A stretch of 64,000 nucleotides of DNA from Pyrus communis (GCF_963583255.1 NC_084819.1:13174471-13238470); one strand, 5' to 3'; counted from the stretch's first letter, positions 1 through 13,990 are shown. Numbers and translations: made by a program. The notes: generated by a model from the sequence alone, not told the origin.

Positions 1-1920
1 CCGGGGGTTCTCGACGGCGATTCGTCATTCCGGTGAGTATCACCATGCACCATCACCCTTAATCAACTTCCCTTGGACCCAGGAACAAGACCCAACTGGT
101 GGTTAGGGTGTAGGAACATCGAGGAAGTCGAATTGAAGAACACCCACCTTAGGGTTCCGGCAGTTCGTGGCCAGTTTGGGGTGTTTTCTGGCCAAATTGG
201 CCTTGGCCGCAGGTATAAAGTTTACTCTACTTGTTGAGATCTTCATTCTTGTGAAATTTGAGAATTTTTGAAAAAAAGTTGAATTTTCCGATATGTAACA
301 TTTGATTTATGAAATGCTGTTGGTTGAGTATATTTTCAATAAAGTCCGTCACTTGAATATTCTAACAATTGACGATCTTACCATTGAATACACCAAATTT
401 TAGTATGCTATTGTAGATATGGTTTACGGACCTTAGGGTATTACTAGTGAAAATCTAGTGGGCCTATATTGGTTTGATAGCGACTTGAATATATGAGACA
501 TGATTATTATCTTAATTTCTTATATTGGTATTAATTGTGATTAAGAATTGGTCTTATGAATATGATTTCTATTGAAATGTGATTTTATATATATAGCCAT
601 AGACCTATGCTTATTAACTAGGATTTGGCTTGTGCACTGATGATGTTTTAATAATGTGATTGATAATTATGATGAATGTTATGACAATTATGGGATTTAA
701 ATATTGTTTGATAATTATTTGGATATGATTACCAACTATATATCTATTTGAACTTGGCATTCAACCTTAGCATGAGATGGAGATGGAAGTCAGGAGATGA
801 CTTAGGTACTTTATTGGATTTTAGTAGAAATAGTAATTAAGGGAATTCCTTGTGTTGTGCTCCATTTGACTTGATGCTGGTTGATATGTGGAATCGATAG
901 CATGTATGCGTATAATTATGTTTAATGTGTGATGATGAGATTGCACCACGTAGTTGTGGTACATGTATGGTCCTGCTTGGTATATCCGTGATGGGGGGAC
1001 CATATGTATTCAGGGGTGGTCATGCTTGGTGTATCCGCAATGGGCGATTATTGCCTGCACGATGAGTTTTTGCCTATGGTCCTGCTTGGTATATCCGCGA
1101 TGGGGGACCATACGCATTCTAGAGGTGATGATGATTAGTTGTACATGGTACATTTTTAGGCGATCATATTTGGTTTGGTTCCGTTGAGTGGTCCGGAATC
1201 TGAGGTTGTTGAATTTCGTGGAGTGGCCTAAAATCCCATTGTTTGGAGAAGTAGGCTTGGCCTAACTATGTCACTTTAGCCTTAGTTTTATGTATATGTA
1301 TATATTCGTGTCAATGGTTTCAAGAGTTTTGTGAATTGAGTTAGAAAAGATGTTGGACGTCTGAGTGATTCCTTGGGGATTTTCTATGATTCGATTATGA
1401 TTTCGTAAGGTATGAATTTAGAAGATATGGGAATGATTGTTATTACTTTGATAAAATTAATTAATTAATGCGGCTACAGAATGGTTTTGTGTTTCGTTGG
1501 CTCTTAAATATGATGTATGTTGTGAATTGCGATATCATGATGTGACATAATGATTTATATGTTGGATGAGAGAGAAATCATGTTTTCATGGGGATTGGTT
1601 ATGTAGCCTGAGTCCAGGAATTACATGTTGTCAAGTTATATTGAATGATTGAGGAATACTATGCTTTTCTGCTTGAACTTAGTGGAATAAATGTCTGATT
1701 TTGTAAAAATGAATTACGAATGGCTTGATCCCTATTTAAGGGTACGTAGGCAGTTTAACGAGGAGGTTAGATGCAGCCATAAGGTAAACGAAAAATTTCT
1801 TTGCAATTTGATTCTCGAATTGTGATTGCCATATTCCTGAGACGGGGTATGTGAGATATATGAGTATTTGGGTGACGTCACTTGTTTATCCTGGATGTAT
1901 GGCGGGATCGGGGCGTGACA
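1..1920. mobile_element. LTR (or LTR-proximal part) of a Ty3/gypsy-type element, cut by the window start
   Basis: No long reading frame is present. The sequence ends in GGGGCGTGACA at 1910-1920, directly joined to copia integrase sequence. That end mirrors the TGTCACGTCCCG start of the repeat at 12058. Phrases such as TTGAGTGGTCCGGAAT (near 1180-1200) recur in inverted form at 12660-13080, so both belong to one repeat family. It therefore appears to be an LTR inserted within the copia element that resumes at 1921. The other end lies outside the window. Three imperfect 55-60 bp units (GGTCCTGCTTGGTATATCCG and variants) lie at about 965-1115. Confidence 0.6.
965..1115. repeat. Three imperfect tandem units inside the LTR
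   Basis: The phrase CCTGCTTGGTATATCCG starts near 970 and again near 1080, with a diverged copy (CATGCTTGGTGTATCCG) near 1020. The outer two units include ATGGTCC and GGACCAT arms that could form hairpins. This is a typical minisatellite within an LTR; no coding function is inferred. Confidence 0.6.
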
Positions 1921-4748
1921 ATAGTTCGGACTCTGTTTATGAAAACAAAATTACCAGTTTCTGCATGGGGACATGCCATCTTACATGCTGCATCATTGGT
2001 TCGATTGAGACCTATAGCCAACCACCAATACTCATCAATACAACTCGTGTTTAGGCATCAACCAAACATTTCACATTTACGAGTTTTTGGTTGTGCCGTT
2101 TACGTGCCTATTGCACCGCCGCAACGCACTAAAATGGGACCTTAGCGTAGACTTGGAATTTATGTGGGTTTTGATTCACCATTGATCATTAGATATTTGG
2201 AACCCCTGACAGGTGATATGTTTACAGCTCGTTTTGCTGATTGTCACTTTGATAAGACAGGCTTCCCGTCGTTAGGGGGAGAAAAGACCATTCCAGAAGA
2301 ACGAAAAAAGCTGACATAGGTTGTACCCACCTTATCTTATTTTGATCCTCGAAGCACTCAATGTGAAAATGAAGTGAAAATGATCGTTCATCTTCAAAGT
2401 ATTGCTAATCAAATGCCATATGCATGTAATGATGCTATGAAAGTGACAAAATCACATATACCAGCTGCAAGTGCATTTGTAAGAATTGATATCCCTGTTG
2501 GACAAAGTAAAGTGGCAATGAATGATTCATCTAGTGCACGCCTGAAGCGTGGTAGACCTCCAGATTCAAAAGATTCAGCCCCTCGAAAGAGAAAGTCGAG
2601 GGCACAACTTAATCCAAATGAAATCATTCAAGAAGAGAAAATGAATGACAAATCCACAATTCATGATTCTGTACTTTCTGAAAAAGAAAATGTCCTTGAT
2701 GAGACACATCTACCTGAAGAAACAGAGGTACATGAAAGCAAAGAAATCTCTATAAATTATGCTTATACTAATGAATTGTGGGATCAAAATGAAATAATCA
2801 TCGACAACATGTTTGTATTCGCGGTAGCCACTGAAATCAAATTAAGTGATGATCTTGAGCCCCGCTCTATTGATGAATGCAAACAACAGAGACAAGATTG
2901 GTCTAAGTGGAAAGATGCAATCCAGATAGAATTAAAGTCCTTGGAAAAGCGAAATATTTTTGGACCAGCAGTCCAAACCCCGCCTGGTGTAAACCCCGTG
3001 GGTTACAAATGGGTATTCACAAGGAAACCCAATGAGAAAAATGAGATTGCAAGATATAAAGCATGACTCGTTGCACAAGGCTTTTCGCAAAGACTTGGAA
3101 TTGATTATGAGGAGACATACTCTCTTGTAATGGACACAATTACGTTCCGTTACTTAATAAGTTTAGTGGTTTCAGAGAAACTTGACATGCGACTTATGAA
3201 TGTCATTACTCCGTATCTATATGGAGAATTAGATGCTGACATATACATGAAAGTCCCAGAAGGACTTAAGTTGCCTGAAACAACTAATAAACCACGAGGT
3301 ATGCTCTCAAACAAATTAAGGCGATCATTGTATGGGCTGAAATAATCTGGACGAATGTGGTATAATCGTCTCAGTGAGTATTTGATCAAAGAAGGGTATA
3401 TCAACAATGTCATTTGCCCTTGTGTGTTCATTAAGAAATCCAACTCTGGATTTGCTATAGTGGCAGTATATGTCGATGATATGAACCTAGTTGGAACCCC
3501 TGAAGAGCTTAATAAAACTGCTGAATATCTGAAAAGTGAATTTGAAATGAAAGACCTTGGAAAAACAAAATTTTGTCTCGGCCTGTAGATCTAGCATTGT
3601 GCTAGTGGAATTTTGGTCACTAATCAGCTTACATTGAAAAAATTCTGAAGCGATTTGGCATGGACAAGGCTTATCCACTCAACATGCCAATTGTCATTCG
3701 TTCTTTGGACATTAAGAAAGATCCATTCCGTCTAAAAGAAGATGATGAACTGGTCATTGGTCCAGAAGTATCATATCTGAGTGCAATAGGTGCTTTGTTG
3801 TATTTAGCACAATGTACTAGACCAGATATAGCTTTTTCAGTTAACTTGTTAGCAAGGTATAGCTCTGCTCCAACAATTCGTCATTGGAAGGGTACCAAAG
3901 ATGTATTGCGATATATTCGTGGGACAACAAACATGAGTTTCTTCTACTCAAAGAACTCCACAAATGACCAGGTCCTTGTTAGATATGTAGATGCTGGTTT
4001 TCTATCTGATCCGCATAAAGCCCGCTCACAAACTGGATATGTGTTTAAGAATGGAGATACAGCAATCTCATGGCACTCAACCAAGCAAACATTAGTTGCT
4101 ACATCTTCAAATCATTCAGAAATACTTGCTTTACATGAAGCAAGTCGTGAATGTTCTTGGTTAAGATCAATGATCCATCATATCCGGAATTCATGTGGTC
4201 TAACTTCGAAGACAGACAATTCAACTGTCATTCATGAAGATAATGCAGCCTGTGTTGCCCAAATGAAGGAAGAATTCATCAAAGGCGATAAAACTAAACA
4301 CATATCTCCAAAGTTTTTCAGTACACATGAGTTTCAGAAGGCTAAAGTTATTGAAGTCAGACAAATCCGTTCTAATGAAAATCTGGCAGATTTGTTCACC
4401 AATTCTCTACCAAAGTGCACGTTTCAGAAGTTAGTGCAAAGTATCAGATTACGTCGACTTACCAAACAGCTAAATTTGGAGAATGTGGAATCAAGGGGGA
4501 GATATATATCAGGGGGAGCATCCATGATACATGCATATTGTACTCTTTTTCCTTCGATTAGGATTTTTCCCACTGGTTTTTCCTATCAAGGTTTTAACGA
4601 GGCAACATAAGCATATGTGACACTATATCAACAATCCAGGAAAAGTTGTACTCTTTTTCCTTCGCTATGGTTTTTTTTCCCACTGGGTTTTTCCAAGCAA
4701 AGTTTTAATGAGGCAACTCATGTTGATATGTGGGCATCCAAGGGGGAG
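1921..4748 (+). pseudogene. Ty1/copia polyprotein remnant: integrase C-terminus, RT, RNase H
   Basis: Conceptual translation gives the end of a copia integrase (an FGCAVYVP core near 2085), then a charged linker. The reverse transcriptase follows (about 2890-3590): it opens with a KWVFTRK-type motif and carries the catalytic VAVYVDDM block near 3460-3485. The RNase H region (about 3960-4400) contains YVDAGF, SEILALHEA and IHEDNAACV. In-frame stops interrupt it at about 2143, 2317, 3064, 3343 and 3586, and a frame change separates RT from RNase H. Gag, protease and most of integrase are missing because the LTR at 1-1920 interrupts the element. It is not functional. Confidence 0.9.
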
Positions 4749-5076
4749 TGTTGAAAATGTTAGTGGGTAATGAATGCCCACAGTAACCTTGGCAGATGAA
4801 TGAAAACATTGTCAATGCCCTTGCAAATTGAAATAGACTTTGGAAACAAAAAGGATTGTTTTTCAAAGCATGCGATGTAAATTTCAAATTGTAAGAACCT
4901 GTTTATATGAAGCCACTCTATAAATAGAGCGCTCCAACTGCAGTTAAATGAGATAGAGAAAACACAAACAGAAAGAAAGAAAGATTAATAACATCATCTA
5001 TCCCTCCATCTTTTAATTGTTATCCTCTTGTGCTATAGTTTCAGTGTGACATTTTACACCTGCTTCGCTCCATTCA
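4736..5076 (+). mobile_element. 3' polypurine tract and 3' LTR of the copia element
   Basis: A purine-rich AAGGGGGAG tract is followed at 4749 by TGTTGAAAATG, a standard copia LTR start. A TATA-like CTCTATAAATAGAG lies at 4917-4930. The exact 3' end is unresolved: CA ends near 5056 and 5075 both fit. The LTR is about 310-330 bp, normal for copia. With the 5' half outside the window or destroyed, no LTR pair can be compared. Confidence 0.75.
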
Positions 5077-5080
5077 CTAA

Positions 5081-6113
5081 AAAGGTTATCTCTCTAATTT
5101 TTACATATTTATAACAAAATAAAATTTTCTATAATATAAATTGTGCCTACTTAGTTTGTCTACTTGCTTTGCATAACCCCTCGAAATGATCTAAGGGTCA
5201 GTGGTTCTGTTGTTCACACAAGAGTTTGGAGATGGGCCATGATCCATGATTTTTGGGATCATTAAGGGACTGTTTGGTACGCAGACGGGACGGAACAGGG
5301 GGAGACGGGATAATGGTTCCATGTGATGTTTGGTATGCGCAGGATATAACGAGAGAGTTGTTCCGTTTTGCGTTTGGTAAGTGTAGGACGGAACGGAACC
5401 AAAACATTAAAATGACTAACTTACCCTTGTTCCGTCTGTTGTTTGGTACAATGCTTGGGACGGGACAAAATTTTTTTTTTTTCTTCTTCTTCTTCCTGCT
5501 ACTGCTTATCTATGATATATTTTGTACACTATACTTGGATGTGTTCTATTTCGTACTATGTATAACAGAAAACAAGAGCCATGTATTTGTACTTTGTTGC
5601 TCATATAATTAATTTAGTGGGATAATACGTCAATTAATTTTATGTGATTTAAAAAAAATAATAGGGTGAGAGCATGCCATTGGCTTGGCACTTGGCACAT
5701 GGCAGTGTAGCCACAATATGTATATGGTTATGTATATGTCATGAATTACATATGAAAAGGTTGGTGTGGTAGAACAACCGTTGATTTAATGGCTATGTTG
5801 GAATCTTTGACACAATCTGCTTTCATCTCTTCGTCATCACATTGAAATGCAAATTGTGTCAAACAATATGTATATTATAAGTTGAGCTGTGAGACAATTG
5901 GATGTCTATGGCATTTGTTGTCATGCAAGGATGAAAAATATATAAGTTTAATGATATTATCTTGCTAAATCAATAAACATGAAATATCCAGAATTTAAAC
6001 ATGAAATCCCAAATTAAACATTCGTCTTGACTTCAGAAAAAAAGAAAGAAAGATAATGTCTTACTAAACCCCAAAAGTTGATGTAGTTCATATCATACTA
6101 AACCCCCTAATGC
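5081..6113. other. AT-rich intergenic DNA with a possible MITE remnant
   Basis: No gene is recognised. The segment 5262-5480 begins GGGACTGTTTGGTACGC and contains several further TTTGGTA phrases. This resembles the ends of plant PIF/hAT-type miniature elements, but no clean terminal repeat or target duplication is visible. The rest is simple AT-rich sequence with homopolymer runs. Confidence 0.35.
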
Positions 6114-7021
6114 TCAGATGCCATCCATATACATTTTAATGAAATCTGCTTTGTGAGAGTCATCCAGGGTACACCAAATACTCATCATATGAGTATCTTT
6201 CACTAATTTCATTGAAATTCTCAGCACCTGATCATATGGGAGACTCATGGCCTGAAGCTGAGAAGGTAACCTGGCTTTCGCTTCTCTCAAAGTAAAACTT
6301 TCACCTAAATTCTTCATTCAGTAACTGCTTTATCCCAACCTTCATAGATAACAGCTATAATATTTGCATCAGCATCATTCTTATTCATCTTCCTCTTCCT
6401 AATAGGTTGAGATGCACTGGATGTACCAATAGAAGGAGATGGGGTACGTGAAGTCGGAGGCATCTCGAATGTCTCATCGCCATCCTCATTTTCCAATCCC
6501 ATGTTTTCGATTGCATCTGCTGCTGATTCAGCCATACTACCCGTGGCTCGGTCTCCCCCAAACACCGTACACAAGAGTGGATACAACAGAAATGGCTTAT
6601 TTAGTTTGTAAGATGCATTATGATGTTTCTACAATAAGAACCTAAAGAAATCAAAGTTATGACTTTTAAAGCAACTAATTGAAAAAGAATAAGAAACAAA
6701 ATGTACCTTCACCCACAGCTGAAGTACATCGTCACTATCCATAACAACACATTTTTTTTCGTCATCCCAACCAAATCCAGAGGTATTCATCATGTCATAT
6801 GCAGAGGAATACTTTTCTTTTAGACGCTTCAGCTTGTTTTGTATATGTTTTGGCTCTATATTAATGCCCAGAATCATCTCCCTCATCTTGGTGGCAACCA
6901 TTACAAATGTACTAGCCTTAGAACTGCCGGTCTCACACCTAACACCATCAACTTCCATCTCCTTGAGGATGGTAAGCAGTACATCCTCGTCATGATCATT
7001 CCAATTACGTGAGGTGGCCAT
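6114..7021 (-). pseudogene. Myb/SANT-like DNA-binding domain protein, two exons, frame broken near the C-terminus
   Basis: Exon 1 runs from the ATG at 7021 to 6707. It encodes NWNDHDEDVLLTILKEM followed by KHIQNKLKRLKEKY and a GFGWDDEKK block, the trihelix-like Myb/SANT-like domain of plant transposon-derived proteins. A GT-AG intron (6706-6629) joins in phase to exon 2 (6628), giving HNASYKLNKPF, LCTVFGGDRATG, an acidic stretch and a basic RKRKMNKN patch. The frame stops at 6314-6316. A second frame, overlapping by ATGA at 6314-6317, continues to 6114 with a typical C-terminal region. A one-base indel is the simplest explanation. It may be the Myb-like ORF of a Harbinger-type element or a domesticated copy; no transposase lies beside it. 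Confidence 0.7.
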
Positions 7022-7063
7022 ATAATCTATCAAAGAAGCCATAATATTACATATGTAAAACAA

Positions 7064-7586
7064 AGAAACATATTGTTAGTGGAGCAAACATGATGCAATT
7101 AAGTTAATATTTGCCTACAGCTTTTTACAAAGCTAAATTACTTCCTAGTGGAAAAGGTAATCCAGTGAACAATATATATGTTTTTTTTTTCACTATTGTT
7201 TTGGGCAGTATTGCAATTCTTTGGTTTTCATATGCAGCATCAGTAGGTGCAGCATCAGTGATGTTACTGATGCAACATCAGTAGGCTGAAAGCATCACTG
7301 ATGCAGCATCAGTATTAGCTAGTAAGACAACTTACGGCAAGTAAGAAGGGACTAAAACGAAGAAATGAAAAGGCCATTGTAACCAGCATTTTTTTGTCTT
7401 TTATATTCATATGCTTGATTCTATAATATGAAGAAATGAAAAGGCCATTTACTTATTAAACAGTACGACGGAAATCTGATGAGTTAGTCCTATGCTTTTC
7501 TATTACCCTATGATGATTAAGTTTCACAGCATCAGATGTCATTTACTTATTAAACAGTACGACGGAAATCTCCTCATGGTCTGCAG
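7064..7586. other. Noncoding DNA with short repeats
   Basis: No gene is seen. About 7238-7315 contains many GCATCAGT/CATCACTGATG units in both orientations. A 31-base block ending in ACAGTACGACGGAAATCT occurs at about 7446 and again at about 7539, a short direct duplication just upstream of the PPR fragment. Confidence 0.6.
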
Positions 7587-8043
7587 GAAAGGAAATCTTT
7601 TATGGCTCTAAAGCTGTTTCATGAAATGAAAAGTCAGAAATGTAGACCCAACATATGCATGTATTCGGCTTTGGTAAATGCATTTGCAAGGGAAGGACTT
7701 TGTGAGAAAGCGGAGTAAAATTTTTAGCAGATGCAAGAAGCAGGGCACGAGCCTGATGTGTACGCGTACTATGCCCTTATGGAAGCTTATAGTTTAGTCT
7801 CTGATGGATTCTGTAGTTTAATTTGAGCGGTTTGATCAAGTATAACTGTACAAAACTTCCATTGTATGATAAGCAGCGCTATATACCCGAACTTCTATAA
7901 GATTTTGCTCCCGAACAGTTGTGCAGGGTTTCCTTATGGGGCTGCAGTAATTTTTTCTCTAATGCAGCACATGGGATGTGAACCCGATAGAGCTTCGTAT
8001 AGTATCATGGTAGATGCATTTGGGAGACCTGGTCTTCATGAAG
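7587..8043 (+). pseudogene. PPR protein gene fragment (introns retained)
   Basis: After a CTGCAG acceptor the sequence reads ALKLFHEMKSQKCRPNICMY, then SALVNAFAREGLCEKAE. Stops follow (near 7717), then QMQEAGHEPDVYAYYALMEA to about 7795. A likely intron follows (7800-7926, ending GTGCAG). Exon 7927-8043 then reads FPYGAAVIFSLMQHMGCEPD and SYSIMVDAFGRPGLHEG, with a GTAAACG donor. These are consecutive P-class pentatricopeptide repeats with the 35-residue spacing and the PD/N pattern of organellar RNA-binding proteins. Only about three repeats remain and there are in-frame stops, so it is a fragment. Retained introns mean it was copied as genomic DNA. It lies in the same orientation as the NET fragment downstream. 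Confidence 0.75.
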
Positions 8044-8858
8044 GTAAACGTTAAACACCTCGTACTTTTCACTCATTTCCCTTGAATAATTTGATCTTTA
8101 CTCAGTTCACTTGAAGATGAGATGAAATTGTTTCAAGGCACCATTGTGATTGCGATTGAATTGTATGAGTTGATAATATTCTTAAATCATTCATTGAGTA
8201 AGGTTTTAATCTTCTGCTTTCATAAAGGTTGAAGCTTTTGCAGTTTTTATGCAGACCCATCTGCTGAAAACTAGTGTATTTATGATGTTCCTTTTATTTG
8301 TATGTTCACTCGCTGATTGGAACTGATTTGCATAAACACCCATCTTTGATTTGTTCATTTTTTCATGAACTCTTGTCTATATTTGTTCATTGAGGTGGTA
8401 TGTGCTTTAGGTTAGCCTTTTGTTTTATGAATTTTATGAAATTAAAAAAAGCTGCTGTGTGTTTTATTGGGGTAAATTTACGGATGCCTGATTTTTTTTT
8501 TTTTTTTTTTTTCTCATATATTGAAGAAAACTTCATTTTCAACATTGCTTTTGTTTTTAATGATGTTTTCGTGCTTAGTGGTTACTTATTTCCTTGGATC
8601 AATTCTATTTGTCTAATAGAAGAGGTATCATGCAATTTCGTATTGTTTGTTTTGTCTTGATATCTTCTTGCTGGTGTGAAGTTTATGCCAATCCGCCGAT
8701 CTCTATATTTTCTTTGATGATTTTGGTGCACAGGTGGAAGGTGAGAGAGAGAGAACTGCAAATCTTTTTCTGGAATATTGAGGGTGGAAGTTCCTTGAAC
8801 TGATAATCTGGCCTTTCCCAACTCAAAACAAGTTCTATTATTGTGCTGCACCGGAGTG
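8044..8858 (+). other. Noncoding stretch between PPR and NET fragments, probably the NET 5' UTR and its intron
   Basis: AT-rich, with a T-run near 8492-8510. An acceptor-like GGTGCACAG at about 8726-8734 precedes an untranslated-looking segment that reaches the NET ATG at 8859. This fits a 5' UTR intron, which NET1 genes commonly have. No coding sequence is seen. Confidence 0.4.
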
Positions 8859-8958
8859 ATGGCAACCATTCTACATTCCGAGTCCAGACGGTTATATGCT
8901 TGGTGGTGGGATAGTCACATTTCAAAGAATTCAAAACGGCTTCAGGAGAATCTTACAG
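8859..8958 (+). pseudogene. NETWORKED (NET1/KIP1-like) first coding exon, NAB-domain start
   Basis: The ATG at 8859 opens MATILHSESRRLYAWWWDSH followed by ISKNSKRLQENLT, then ACAG|GT at 8958/8959. This closely matches the start of the NET actin-binding (NAB) domain, whose hallmark is the WWWDSHI..KNSKWLQENL core. One residue after the IS is missing relative to most family members. NET proteins link actin filaments to membranes. The second exon, which normally completes the NAB domain and the long coiled coil, is not found within the next 2.5 kb. This is therefore an isolated 5' gene fragment, not a working gene. Confidence 0.75.
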
Positions 8959-9263
8959 GTCATGATTTTTTTCCGTAAAATTTCTCTGTTTAGTAGGACA
9001 AAACAAAGGACAGTATAAGACTCTCATGTCCTGTTACTTTTCTTTAAAACTATGATCAATAACATCCACGTTCCCATTTGAACATGAAACTATCTCAAGT
9101 TTTGTGATCTATGATATTAGCATGATATAATGTCAAGCATGTGAAAATGTTTTAAAAGAAATTTTCAGGTCACCGATAAAGAAAAGAACGTTCTTGGAAT
9201 TTTCTCATTTTGATTTCTCTCTTTTTCCACAATATGTGCAAATCAGTCTGTTTACCGATTATG

Positions 9264-9371
9264 TTTGGGCAAGAGTAGTACTAGGATGAGTGACCTTCTG
9301 GGAAGTTCTCGTGTTGCATCCTCCCACAGCCGACCCCACTTAGTAGGAAAAGGCTTTGTTGTTGTCTCTTC
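9264..9371 (+). repeat. 5S rRNA-derived fragment fused to an RTE-LINE/SINE-like 3' tail
   Basis: Positions 9264-9322 match the 3' half of plant 5S rRNA (TTTGGGC, AGAGTAGTACTAGGATG, GGGAAGTTCTCGTGTTGCAT) with a few transitions. The 5' half, including the A box, is absent. It is followed at once by CCCCACTTAGTAGGAAAAGG and CTTTGTTGTTGT, a tail of the type seen in plant RTE LINEs and SINEs mobilised by them. This is not a functional 5S gene. It could be a SINE with a 5S-derived head or a chance fusion. The Cassandra TRIM family also carries 5S sequence, but its flanks are not seen here. Confidence 0.65.
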
Positions 9372-9534
9372 ATTCTCGTTGATTCCCCTCTCTCTTCGGT
9401 CTAATGTTTTTGCATGTACATCATCTTTTGTATGTGGATTGTATCGATCTAATCTTTTCATGAAAATAGCATTAATATTCTGTAATACAATCTTTCATAC
9501 ATTTCAAACATAATTTTTCATATGATTTTTAACC

Positions 9535-9562
9535 CTGCAACAAAGTGCGGGCAAAATCTTGT
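9535..9562 (+). mobile_element. Degenerate Helitron-like 3' end
   Basis: CCCTGCAACAAAGTGCGGG could form a GC-rich hairpin (CCC.GCA pairing with TGCGGG). About ten bases later comes CTTGTAGTT, close to but not matching the CTRR end rule. It resembles the better end at 11660-11690, so it is probably a mutated sibling. Confidence 0.4.
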
Positions 9563-11658
<2,096 letters not shown>

Positions 11659-11690
11659 ACTCGCAACAATGTGCGGGCGCCAATTGCTAG
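11659..11690 (+). mobile_element. Helitron-like 3' terminus
   Basis: CTCGCAACAATGTGCGGG folds as a six-pair hairpin (one G:T pair). CGCCAATTG then leads to CTAG at 11687-11690, followed by T. A short GC hairpin about ten bases before CTRR, inserting between A and T, is the diagnostic Helitron 3' end. CNGC-derived sequence starts within a few bases on the right, as expected for insertion into the CNGC copy. The TC 5' end was not located. Confidence 0.55.
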
Positions 11691-12050
11691 TGATAACTAT
11701 TTGTGGAAATATGACTTTCTACCTCTGCCATATCCTATATGTTCTGTTAGTTGCCTGCATATATGTCTACTCCACAACATGGAGGTTTGGACTTGAGTTT
11801 ATTAGATCGTCAAATTTACATGCATATATGTAGAAACTACTCAAAAGAGAACAGAGATACAAAATATAACTCATCACCGACCTGCAAATGTCCAAGCAGA
11901 TATATGAATAGTATCACGCCACTGATCGAAATAAAACCCATGCATAGGTACTATACTTGAGATTTGAAGCAAAAGAACAGCAGAAATCATTGGAGCAATA
12001 TATTAAAACAATATTTGAAATAGGACAACTCATTCAACGGTTGGATTTGC
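11691..12050 (-). pseudogene. CNGC gene fragment (copy A: parts of exons 4-5 and introns)
   Basis: On the minus strand this matches 49035-49388 of the CNGC gene nearly base for base. It covers the 5' part of exon 5, intron 4, exon 4 (pore to S6) and part of intron 3. The shared exon 4 text includes coding for ISISGL-like S6 sequence. The fragment is bounded on the left by the Helitron-like end and on the right by an LTR fragment at 12058. The remainder of the gene body is missing, while its upstream region survives at 13990-14690. Confidence 0.8.
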
Positions 12051-12057
12051 AAAAATG

Positions 12058-13990
12058 TGTCACGTCCCGATCCCGATATACGTTCGAAATCGATACATGA
12101 TGGAAGACTATAGGGGAATGTCAGGAATACAAACTGAAATATTGAACTGAAATTAAGAATATTTACCGTAGGACCAACACATGCCCATAGGCGCCCAAAA
12201 GAAAGTTCAAAGAAAGTACAAAGAAAGATATGGGGGTAACCTAATCACTCCAAGCTCTCTGAACTCTGTTTGCCACCCCAAAGCTCATCGTATCCATTAA
12301 ACTTGCACAATCGCCCCTACACCGTGGGAATGGTGCAACGGGCAAACAACCACCCGGATAAGCCGCAAGCTCGTGTGAGTGACAATAATGCAACACATGT
12401 GATAAAAATAAAAACCATCCATCGATCACGGTTTATAAACATCAAATATAAAATCGTATTTTATGAAATCATAATCAAGCCACTGAATTTCTTGAAGAAG
12501 TCACACAGACACCCGTTGGCCCATCTAAAACAAATCACAAAGGTTCACAATCAATATCTCATATGATACACCAAAATGCAGGGCTAGAGCAACACGGTTT
12601 GACTGAAGCCTACATCTCTGAAGCTTTCTCAATCCAAACTGAATCCAAGGAATCACCAAATCAATGAAGTCAATGAATACGATTTCGGACCACTCAATGA
12701 AATCTAACAACATTGGGTTCCGGATCACTCAACAGAACCAAAATACAAAGAGGGATTCCGGACTACTCAACGGAATCCAAACCAATATACGATTCCTGAC
12801 CACTCAATAGAATCGCGAAGTAGAAGGGTCTCCGGACCTCTCAAAGGAATCCGAGTGGATACAATTCTGGACCTCTCAACGGAATCGCGGAGTACAACAG
12901 ATATCAGACCTCTCAACGAAATCCAAAGCAAGATACGATTCTGGACCACTAAACAAAATCGCGAAGTATGAGGGATTTCAGACCACTCAACGGAATCTAG
13001 ACGGAGCAGAGAACTTGACCACTCAACAGAACCCCAGTAGAACCCAGTTCCAGACCACTCAACGAAACCGAGCGGAAGTCCAAAAAACATAACAATGGTT
13101 TGAAGAAACAAGACATGAATCAAGTTCCCAATTTAGAAAGGCTTAACAAAATGAAACAAAACACAAGTACTAAATTTAGAACGAATCAACGAAGCGAGAA
13201 ATGAAACAATATCGAAGCAAACAAATCCCCATGATCATGGGTTAACGGTCCACTACTAGCCCTCACATTTCACAAACAATTTAACATGCATTTCAAATCT
13301 CATTTCACAAATATTTCCAATACACAAGTCAAATGACATTTAATAAAAATATATCGATGGCTAAATATAAAAATAACAATTTTATAGAAAATGTATTTAT
13401 AAAACCAAGTCATATCCACAAAGGATATTAATATAAGAAATCAGGGTAATGACCATATCACATATATTAAAGTCACTCACCCGGAGATCGAGCTACGACT
13501 CCCTAGCACGAATATCGAGGCGTCACAAACGATCATCGACTAGAACAAATATCAAATCACGTCTCAGAATTTTATCGATAAAACATGTAATCGTAACTTG
13601 TACACGTCATCTAGGACATGCCAGAATGATTTGGGACCGGTTGACCAAAAGTCAACTGACGGTCAAAGGTCAACGATAAGGTCCACAACCCTACGTAACT
13701 CGATACAGAAGATCCGCACATTGAAATTCCGATCCGTAAGTTCCCAAATCCTCATTATGGTTCTAGAACAACATACTAAAATATCATCACGATCCAACGG
13801 TCAAATCTCCACCAATTGCAGATTCAAGTGGTGATCAACTCTGAAACTATGTTAAAACACTTGAATTTCACTAAACGGATGTAAAAAATGGAATTGGGAC
13901 GTCGAAAAACCTTAAGAGATGTCCCGAGCCAAAACCCAAAAAAATCAACAAAAGTCAACGTTGACGGGTCAACTGTCAACAGTCAATGGG
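12058..13990. mobile_element. Gypsy-type LTR fragment inserted in CNGC copy A
   Basis: It begins TGTCACGTCCCGATCCCG, the inverted counterpart of the end at 1920. It carries repeated phrases meaning 'CCACTCAACGGAATC' (12690-13060), which are the reverse complement of the text in 1-1920. The part 13480-13830 is also clearly related to 18450-18800 of the solo LTR at 15825-20086 (for example CTCCCTAGCACGAATATCGA). The right end is not a clean CA boundary. CNGC-upstream sequence resumes at ATCCTTTGTTTTAATT near 13990. No protein-coding domain is present; the frames in it are by-products of the repeats. Confidence 0.65.

Noticed and set aside
9264..9322. Functional 5S rRNA gene or Cassandra LTR
   Set aside because: Only the 3' half of 5S is present, without the A box, and the flank is a LINE/SINE-type tail.
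12767..13123. A 118-codon frame with repeated VEWS/RGP peptides
   Set aside because: Arises from the CCACTCAACGGAATC repeats of an LTR fragment.
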